Shown one piece after another: positions 57,107-64,000 of a stretch of DNA of 64,000 nt. A program made the position numbers and the translations under genes. The notes below the pieces were generated by a model. That model was not told where the DNA came from and did no database searches. It saw only the letters and a program-made list of their open reading frames with translations. This stretch comes from Charina bottae (taxonomy: Eukaryota > Chordata > Lepidosauria > Squamata > Charinaidae): positions 178,999,725 through 179,063,724 of the forward strand of contig JALMGJ010000003.1 of assembly GCA_023362775.1 (NCBI GenBank), read 5' to 3'. Positions within the stretch are counted from its first letter, which is position 1; the number at the start of each line of letters is the position of its first letter.

Positions 57107-60100
57107 TTATTTCAAACACATTCGCTCTAGTCCCAACTTGGTAACCATGGTAGTATGTTTCTCAAAAGGTAGAGCTTTCGTGAAGATATCTGCCACATTC
57201 AGTTCAGAAGGACAATATTCTAACTGGATAAATCCTTCCTGAATTGCATGTCTTACATTTTTGAATTTTACATCGACATATTTTGTCCGGCCTCTTACAT
57301 TCTCAGAGAGAGCAAGCGCAATGCATGATTGTGAGTCTTCATACACTGTGACTGGTGAGGCTATATCTACGGAAAGATCTCCAAATAGTTGTTTACACCA
57401 GTGTAGCTCATTTATTGCCTCACTGAAGGCACTATACACTGCCTCACAAGTTGAAACGGCAATTGAATTTTGCTTTCTCGCCCGCCAAGCGATGGCTGTA
57501 TTGGCAAACAAGCAAATAAAACCGCTCACAGATTTCCTGTCTCCCTCTTCTGCAAAAGAGCTGTCAACATAAATCACAGGCATTTCGTCTTTAGTAGCTG
57601 ATACTTTAAGACAAAAATCAGCTGTGCCTTTAAGGTAACGTAGGACCCTTTTTAACCCTTGCCAATCTCACATAGACGGTTTGGCAACCTTACGACTGAG
57701 TACTCCAACTGAGTAAGCTAAGTCAGGATGTGTCCATTGTGTTAAGTGTAGCAAGCTTCCTACAGCAGAATGATACAATTCAAATTGAGGACAAGGTTCC
57801 TCACATGTGTCACCCTTTATGAAATCAAGAGTCATTGGTGTTCTGGTAGGTTTTGCATTTGACATCTCAAGTTGACTCAACAATTGATCAATTTTTCTCT
57901 TCTGACTCAGATAGAATTCACCATTCTGAGCTCTAGTGACTTCAACACCTAGATAGTATTTCAGTTCACCTAGGTCTTTTAATTGAAAGTACTGTCTTAA
58001 TTGTGTTGCAAACTCTTGTACGAGGTGCAAAGAACCAGTTGCTAGGCAAAAATCATCAACATACATTAGCAACACCGTGTAGCTACTTCCAGAACCTCTT
58101 ACATACACACAAGGATCAGCAACTGACTTTTTAAACTTTAGCTCCATCAAAGCCTTATCTAAGCATTGATGCCAACAGCGACCAGCCTGCTTTAATCCAT
58201 AAAGTCCCTTGCGCAGCCTGTACACCTTCTGGGAATTGCCACAAGCATAGCCAGGAGCCTGCTTCATGTACACTGTTTCAGGGAGCTCTGCATTCAGATA
58301 TGCTGTGTCAACATCAAAATGATGGACAACAAGTTCACGCTGTGCAGCCAGAGAAAGTACCATACGTAAAGACTCTGGTCTAGCTGTGGGTGCATATGTG
58401 AGATCATAGTTCAAAAACCTCTCTTGTGAAAACCCCTGAGCAACAAGCCTGGCTTTGTACTGCACTGTATTATCAGGAAGAATCTTCTTTCTGAAAACCC
58501 ATCTGGAACCAACAGCTTTCTGGGATGGGGGCAAGTCAGTGACTTCAAACACCTTTTGACTCACTAATGCCTCAAACTCCTTATCCATCGCTGTGTTCCA
58601 CTTCTCCTGCTCTTCAACAGGCAGAAGCAACACCTCTTGGAAAGACTGAGGTTCACAGGTAATCTGACACACTCTCACCTGCTGAATCACAAACCTGTCA
58701 GGCTTCACACCCTTTGTGGAATGTACAGACCTACGAGGAATTACCACTGCCTCTTCCTCATCACTGTCCTCTGTCTTTTCACTACCTGATTCCCCCTTCA
58801 GGTCCTGAACCTGCTCAGGTGAAATTTCCTCTTCCTTCACCTGAGGGGACCCTCTCACCACACTAGGAGACTGGGAACCAGAAGGCAGCTGAACTGGTTG
58901 TTGTCCAGCCACAGGAGCATGGACAGTTGGCTGTACACTAGATTGTAACAATACCTCTGAACTAGCATTCAACCTATCCCAACCAGTAGGGTGCTCAAAA
59001 TTAGCACTTCTGGAGACTACCACATGACCATAGCCTGCAGAAAAACGGTAACCCTTAGATCTAGAGGAGTAACCAACAAACCTTAAGCGTTGTGCTTTTG
59101 GCTGGTTCTTCCTTCGCTGAGACTTGGGGATGTGAACATACGCAAATGTTCCAAAAACACGCAGATGTTTCAGCGAAGGGCGCTTGCCAAACAAAAGGAA
59201 GTAAGGAACTTCATTTACAGCTGAATTCCACACCCTGTTGGTTAGATACACTGCAGTCATGGTAGCTTCACCCCAGAAACGGGCTGGCACCTGGGCATCT
59301 AACATCAGGCTATTTCTAATGGTATTAACAACACCAATCTTCCTCTCAGCTATTCCATTCTCAGCAGGAACACCAACATTGGCAAGTCTATGGGAGATTC
59401 CTTTCCTACAAAGCCAATTCTGGAACTCATGACTTAGGAACTCTCCTCCACAATCCGATTGAAACTGACCTACTTGATAACCATAGTTTCTCTCCACCAT
59501 TGCAACAAACTCCTTAAAGCGAGCAAAGGCTTCCGCTTTAGATTTGAGCAAATAACAAAACGTAAAGCGAGTATGGTCATCCACCAGAAGAAACATGAAA
59601 CGTGCCCCTCCTTCACTAGGAGCATTGGGGCCGGCTAGGTCTCCATGAACCAACTGAAAAGGCCTAGTTGACACCCTGTCACTTTTCCTAGCAACAGGCG
59701 CAGCCTTGATTTTAGATTGTTTGCACACAGTACAATCAAGAAAGTCATCACACTTTTTAGATCCTAGTTCAGGATACACCTTGGCCATTTGGGACAAACT
59801 TCCCCACCCGGGATGTCCCAGAACATTGTGATAATAGTGAATGCATTTGTTATGTGGGGGAACATTGGAAATACAATTTCCTGACACAATCCCCTGTTTA
59901 GGAAGCATTTCATACAATTGATTCACTAACCCCCCCCCCCCAGCACATTCAATTCCATCTTTTTCAATAGAACATCCAGTACCCTTGAACACAACAGTAT
60001 ATCCAGACTTCACCAGGGCTGGAACGCTAAGGAGGGAAAAGTCAAGTGTAGGAACACACAACACATTTTGTACACTTATCCCCAAACAAGGAATATATAC

Positions 60101-61066
60101 TTCACCCTGAAAAGACACATCAGCCATGGATCCATCAGCTAGAGCAACTTGTGGGATTTTAGGCCTGTTCTTTGTTAATAGCAACTGTTCATTGTTTACA
60201 ATGATTTGGCTACAAGCTGAGTCCAAAAGCCAAGTCTTTGGAGAACGTTTACTCACAGCCGTGAGCAAAGCAGACACTTGGGTACGTTGTCTAGGCGGTT
60301 GTTTCTCCTTCTTTCGCACGAACCTCTTTCCACTGGCACTACCGGCTGGGCGAGGTGGCTGGGGACAATCTCTCATGAAGTGTTGACTCGAGTTGCACTG
60401 ATAGCATCTTCTTACAGCACACGCAGCCTCTGTTCCAGCTGGAAAACGCTGTGCAGAAGTCTCAGGAACAGCAACAGATGGCTTACCCTGCATCTTCTCC
60501 AGGTCACGAGCTTGCTGGATTTCTTGCAGCCGATTTGTAAGATAATCCACAGTAAGGTCTTGGGGCCTCAACGTCTGAGTTGCCTCGATGAGCATGTCAA
60601 AGCTCTTGTCCAAGCTTGACAGGATGACACAAGCTCTCTGGGTATCAGGGATCACAACATCCCGCTCCTCAAGTTCAAGAAACAAAGGCTTGAGTTTATG
60701 GAGGTGGGTCATCACGTTTCCACCGGGCTGCAGCTTCAAGTTGTAAAGCTGATGTGATAGACCAACGATGGCAGCAGAGGTTTGCTTGGAATAAAGGGCT
60801 TTGAGAGCCTCCCAACATGCATGTGCAGTGTCTAGATTGCTGATATGCAGTAGCTGCGATGATTCCAGTCCCAGAATCAAATTGCCATAAGCACGATCCA
60901 AACACAACTGCACTTCATCAGTAACGGGACCAGCTGCAGGTGCGTCTCTCACATACTTCCACAAACCTTCTTTTAGGAAGAAAGACTTGATCTTCACACA
61001 CCAGGTCCGATAGTTTGTGCCATTCAAACGCTCAAAAGGCAGACTAGTTAGCCCTGCAGCAGCCAT
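57107..61066 (-). pseudogene. Copia gag-pol polyprotein with one in-frame TGA
   Basis: A single frame of 1319 codons is interrupted only by TGA at 57668-57670. Counting from GTG at 61075 (true ATG is codon 4, 61066): Gag with CCHC knuckle C224-C227-H232-C237; protease D285 (LLDSACS); integrase HHCC region (H421 to C448/C451) and DD35E residues D479, D541, E577; a linker with an acidic patch (745-775); RT with DVDTAYLNA (921-929) and YVDD (1005-1008); after the stop, RNase H with YVDSSFAEE, STCEA and EDSQSC (57107-57583). Pol order protease-integrase-RT-RNase H is diagnostic of Ty1/copia. There is no env-like gene. The stop separates RNase H from the rest, so this copy is probably not autonomous. 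Confidence 0.93.
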
Positions 61067-61178
61067 GCTGACCACTCAAAGAAAAACACGTTTACTCCAA
61101 AATGCAGCCTCAAAAACAAACCCCCTTGTTACAGCCAGATCCAGCGCAGTGAACAGCAGACCATCCAGACTGGGCATT

Positions 61179-61186
61179 CCATAACC
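61179..61186 (-). promoter_or_regulatory. Copia primer-binding site
   Basis: The minus-strand sequence directly after the 5' LTR is GGTTATGG, complementary to CCATAACC in the anticodon loop of initiator tRNA-Met. Drosophila copia uses this internal site, with a cleaved half-tRNA as primer. Further match (GCCCAG) resumes after a three-base bulge. Confidence 0.65.
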
Positions 61187-61805
61187 TGTGGGGTGTTGCT
61201 GGCTTTTGGGGTTCCAGGCGCAGATTAATCCAAACAATGTGTTTTAAGGCTAACAATATATTTATTGGTAGCATAAGGCAATAATGGATGTATAGCGCAT
61301 TATTGCAAAAAGGAAAAAACAAAGCATACGCAGAGTTCCATCAGCAGATGTGAGGAAAGAAAAATCATGGTCTATGCAAAGACCAGGCGTAGTTACAGTA
61401 CAGATAGCAGTCAAACAGAAGCATAGAATTGAGTGAGTGAGATGAGTACCCATAGTTCATAGTTGACTTATACCCATGGTTCAACATTCTGATTGGCTAA
61501 TGTGGGCTAGGCCATTTTTCAGCTTAACATTGTAGTAACAGTTGTACTTACTATAAACCGCCATGAGATGGCGGTGTTGCATATTGGCTTTTCTCCCGGG
61601 GAACAGTTCTCATGGAACAAGACTGTTATCACCACATTGTTTTGACTAGAGAAAAGCACATCTGGTGTTTACTTGCTTTTTGTTATGGGAAACTGCTTAC
61701 AGCAGAGGAACTTGGAAAATTCCATTTTACAGGCTAGGATTTCACAGTGAAGGAATCCATTCGCTTGAATCCTACATAGAATAACTTTAACAAATAACTT
61801 TAACA
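61187..61805 (-). repeat. Copia 5' LTR (619 bp)
   Basis: Upstream LTR in coding direction, containing the promoter. It is nearly identical to 56384-57029, apart from about 26 bp missing near 61400 and a cluster of changes at 61425-61480. Confidence 0.93.
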
Positions 61806-61846
61806 GTATCACCAGCATGAAAAGTTTGGAAAGCTCTGGTTTAGAG

Positions 61847-62388
61847 GCTGAGCAGAAGCTGATGATCTTGCAACTGGTAGAAGGAGAAAGAGGAAAGAGG
61901 AAAAGAAAGACAGGAGAGGAATCAGCAGCATCCACAAGTTCTAAACAGGCAAGATGGAGGTTGTGTATCACAATCAAAGCGCTGCCCCTGTGTCAACAAT
62001 GCACACATATACAAAGAGGTGGGGCTTTAATTGCAATGCCATAACTGCAGCCTGCCTGTTTTCACACATACCACACATACACCGTCCTTAGATGCCACTG
62101 TGTAGAAGATAGGAAAGTTGGCTGAAAGCGGGTGAGATCAGAGTCTGAAGAACAAATGATGTGCTGAATTGTGCTGGACTGGATGTGTTATGATTGGAGG
62201 AGAGAAAGAAGAAGGAGGTGAAGGACTTAAAGGAAGTGAAATGGCAGCAGGTGGCTGGTGAATGAGGGGAAGGTAGATAATTGGATGAGACATTGGTGTC
62301 GTTCAAATACGATACTAGCCGGGTGGGCTGGCTAGCATGGCCGTAAGAAAAGTCCAGGAAGTATGGCCAGCAGAGGGGAAGCAGAGGG
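61847..62388. other. Unassigned non-coding stretch
   Basis: Purine-rich on the plus strand in places (61880-61920); no gene recognised. Confidence 0.5.
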
Positions 62389-62485
62389 AAATATTTATTT
62401 ATTTTATTTTATTAATTTTATCTTATTTATACCCCGCCTATCCCCTCCCTAATGGAGGGCTCTAGGCGGCTTACATTCATGTAAA
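62389..62485 (-). mobile_element. L2 LINE 3' end fragment
   Basis: ATTTATTTATTTTATTTTATT, ACCCCGCCTATCCCC and GGGCTCTAGGCGGCTTACATTC match the minus-strand L2 3' terminus. Confidence 0.75.
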
Positions 62486-62720
62486 TTCATATATTATACA
62501 ATCATATATTACACACAATGTTACCGTGCGATAGGGAGGAGGTGAAGGAACTGACTCTTCAGCTGCAGGCATCGGACTACATGCCCCAGAATGCCTCGCT
62601 CCGAGCCGGCTGCTGACGTCCAGGAAGTTGTTCCAGATCCGTCGTCCTCCGCTGCCATTGTCGGGATTCCCCAGGTCTTCTTGGTTCGAGGATGACCCTC
62701 CAACGGACGCCAGCAAATTG
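62486..62720. other. GC-rich segment between L2 tip and SINE, unassigned
   Basis: Includes CTACATGCCCCAGAATGC, a sequence style common in squamate repeats. No protein similarity seen. Confidence 0.4.
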
Positions 62721-63036
62721 ACCCACGTGAGTGGTACCCAATTTATCTACTCGCATTCTGCTTTCGAACTGTTGGGTGGACAGAAGCCGGGGTGAATGGT
62801 GAGAGCTCACCTTGCCACGCGGTTTCGAACTGCCAACCTTGTGGTCGGCAGTCTAACGGCTCAGCGGTTTAACCAATAACTGTATTTAATAACTGTAACC
62901 AATATTTAATATTGTATTTAATATTGTATTTAATATTGTATTTAATAACTGTAACCAATAACTGTATTTAACCAATACAGGAGATATTTGGGGCGCGGTG
63001 GCTCAGCGGTTTAACCCGCTGAGCCACCGCGCCCCA
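62721..63036 (-). mobile_element. Sauria-type SINE, rearranged at its tRNA-like head
   Basis: 62721-62874 reads on the minus strand as the SINE body and head with GTACCACTCACGTGGG, CAGTTCGAAAGC, GTGAGCTCTCACC and a B-box-like AGTTCGAA. The head is interrupted after GGCTCAGCGGTTTAACC (62858-62874) and resumes at 63000-63016 with the same 17-mer, ending CCACCGCGCCCC at 63034. Between them is an AT-rich insert plus an inverse copy of the head and flank (next entries). Confidence 0.75.
62875..62970. repeat. AT-rich tandem repeat inside the SINE head
   Basis: TATTTAATATTG-type 12-bp units in tandem, bracketed by AACTGTAACCAATA and AACTGTATTTA blocks. It lies between the two copies of the 17-bp head segment. 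Confidence 0.75.
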
Positions 63037-63054
63037 AATATCTCCTGTATTGGT
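62971..63054. repeat. Perfect palindrome (39-bp arms, 6-bp loop) on a SINE head
   Basis: Arms 62971-63009 and 63016-63054 are exact reverse complements; the loop is TTTAAC. Each arm holds the SINE 5' terminus (GGGGCGCGGTGGCTCAGCGG) plus 19 bp of its flank (ACCAATACAGGAGATATTT). Confidence 0.95.
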
Positions 63055-63440
63055 GGAAATGAACAGCTTCATGAGGTAGAAAGCTGCATGGAAGCCAAAA
63101 GGGTGGAAGGCTGTAGAGAATTACAGAGATGATCTTGAAGAAGATATGTGATAGTAGTTAGCAAAACATGATTTAATCCTGGAACAGGAAAAGAACATTA
63201 GAAAGAAACATAAACTGGCTCTGCCTTAACCCTCTTTGGTATAAGGGAGGGAAAATGCTGCAGGCTTCCAAGATTCTGTTACTATAGCCTATATCAATAA
63301 AGTAGAGGCAAATCTTGTGGAGTCTGTTTCCTGACCTGGCCTACTTTGAAGGGCTGACCAAAGCAGGGAAAGTGGCTGCTGGACCTGGGCTATCAGCAGT
63401 CAATAAGAGCAGCCTGAGGGGCCGCAGATGAAGTTCTCTC
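63055..63440. other. Unassigned non-coding stretch
   Basis: Nothing recognised. Confidence 0.5.
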
Positions 63441-64000
63441 TTTTAATTAATTTAATTTAATAATTTAATTTAATTTAATTATTATTTTATTTTATTTTAT
63501 TTTATTTTATTTTATTTTATTTTATTTATTAAATTTGAATGCTACTCGATTCTCAATGACTCTGAGCAGCTCAGAAGTAAAAAACATTTGAAAAATACAT
63601 TAGAAACAAAAATAAAAAATGAAAGTTAGCAAAGATGACAGAAACCAAACTGGAATGGAAAAAAAGGAACAGACTCAGACAATCCAAGGGGACTTCCGTG
63701 CTCACTATTGCTAAAGGTCTGGGAGGAGCCAGGTCTTCAAGCCTCTTCAAAACACTAGTAGGGTAGGGGGCCATCCAGATCTCAGGGGGAATCTCATCCC
63801 CGAAGGCAGGCGCTGCTACAGAGAAGCCTGCTTCCGGTATCCCAATAGATGGTATTGTTTAACTGAAGGAACCTGGAGTGCACCAACCCTGCCATATCAA
63901 ATTAGCTGGGCAGATACTATGGGAGATAGGCAGTTCCTCAAGTAACCAGGCCCGATTCCATGAAGGACTGTATAGGTAACAACCAACACCTTGAATCGCA
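63441..64000 (-). mobile_element. L2-clade LINE 3' part, running off the window
   Basis: An ATTTT/ATTTA tail (63441-63532) is followed on the minus strand by a 3' UTR and degraded ORF2. The plus strand AGGTCTTCAAGCCTCTTC, CCCGAAGGCAGGCGCTGCTAC and AACAACCAACACCTTGAA correspond in order to 17826-18095 of the longer L2 (AGGTCTTTAAAGACTTTC, GATAACCAACACCTTGAA). The frame is broken. It is a different, more diverged copy; the rest lies outside the window. Confidence 0.8.

Larger units (their letters stand above)
56379..61810 (-). mobile_element. Ty1/copia LTR retrotransposon, nearly intact
   Basis: Two LTRs (56384-57029, 61187-61805) flank a 4.1-kb internal region read on the minus strand. The flanking 5-mers GTGTC (56379-56383) and GTATC (61806-61810) are a 4-of-5 target duplication. 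The LTRs end TG...CA. They differ by about a dozen substitutions, a few small indels in a GAGT repeat and one deletion of about 26 bp, so insertion is fairly recent. Primer-binding site, polypurine tract and all copia domains are present. One in-frame stop and the LTR deletion are the only obvious damage. Confidence 0.95.
56097..61838. mobile_element. hAT-type element interrupted by a copia retrotransposon
   Basis: Exact 8-bp target duplication GTTTAGAG at 56089-56096 and 61839-61846. Left end CAGAGCTTTCCAAAC, right end GTTTGGAAAGCTCTG: perfect 15-bp inverted termini. Without the copia insertion it would be about 315 bp. Its left part carries GTGTGTCGGGACACG and a tandem repeat (56168-56340). 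No transposase. Confidence 0.9.

Overview
This is vertebrate nuclear DNA from a squamate reptile, most likely a snake. The inference rests on the repeat community: a BovB-type RTE retrotransposon, Sauria-type SINEs (tRNA head, ACCTTT tail), L2/CR1 LINEs, Penelope-like elements, an R4/Dong-type LINE, a Ty1/copia LTR element, several hAT-type DNA transposons with 8-bp target duplications, and an (AATAG)n tract at a CR1-like 3' end, a pattern known from snake genomes. I found no host protein-coding gene, rRNA or functional tRNA gene. Every long reading frame I could explain belongs to a mobile element or to a repeat with no stop codons. The window reads as gene-poor intergenic or intronic DNA.

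Layout: 1-2615 is a broken Jockey-type LINE (+). 5556-6398 is a 5'-truncated BovB copy with target duplications. 6911-8115 holds an RTE fragment and a Penelope-like element whose 5' half is inverted. 9808-11900 has hAT-type repeats, a 113-bp MITE and a probable solo LTR related to the copia LTR. 16028-16680 is a hAT element filled by a GC-rich minisatellite. 17583-19576 is a long L2 LINE (-). 20243-20409 is a small hAT. 22766-24308 holds a 130-bp direct duplication bracketing a hairpin and an ERV-like LTR. 27290-27879 has two hAT-type elements. 29036-31385 has L2 tails, a hAT, an RTE fragment and a SINE. 35178-36260 has a Sauria SINE and a decayed L2/CR1 with an (AATAG)n tail.

38300-43512 is a nested block: an R4-type LINE (-) split by a 2.9-kb hAT-type insertion (39533-42443, exact 8-bp target duplication) that itself carries further copies of the same family, a SINE head and a polypurine tract. 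44057-44390 is a full-length Sauria SINE. 48808-49308 is a hAT sibling of the 20243 copy. 52527-54355 is a 1.8-kb L1-style insertion (17-bp target duplication) containing a Penelope fragment with its own 13-bp duplication.

56097-61838 is a hAT element (8-bp duplication) interrupted by a 5.4-kb Ty1/copia element (56384-61805, minus strand) with two LTRs, primer-binding site, polypurine tract and one gag-pol frame broken by a single in-frame TGA. The last 2 kb hold a Sauria SINE rearranged into a perfect 39-bp-arm palindrome and an L2 LINE running off the edge.

The best second-look items are the near-complete copia element, the SINE-head palindrome, the 1.8-kb L1-style family, the nested hAT block, and a CCAAT/GC-box repeat unit shared by three different hAT-type elements.
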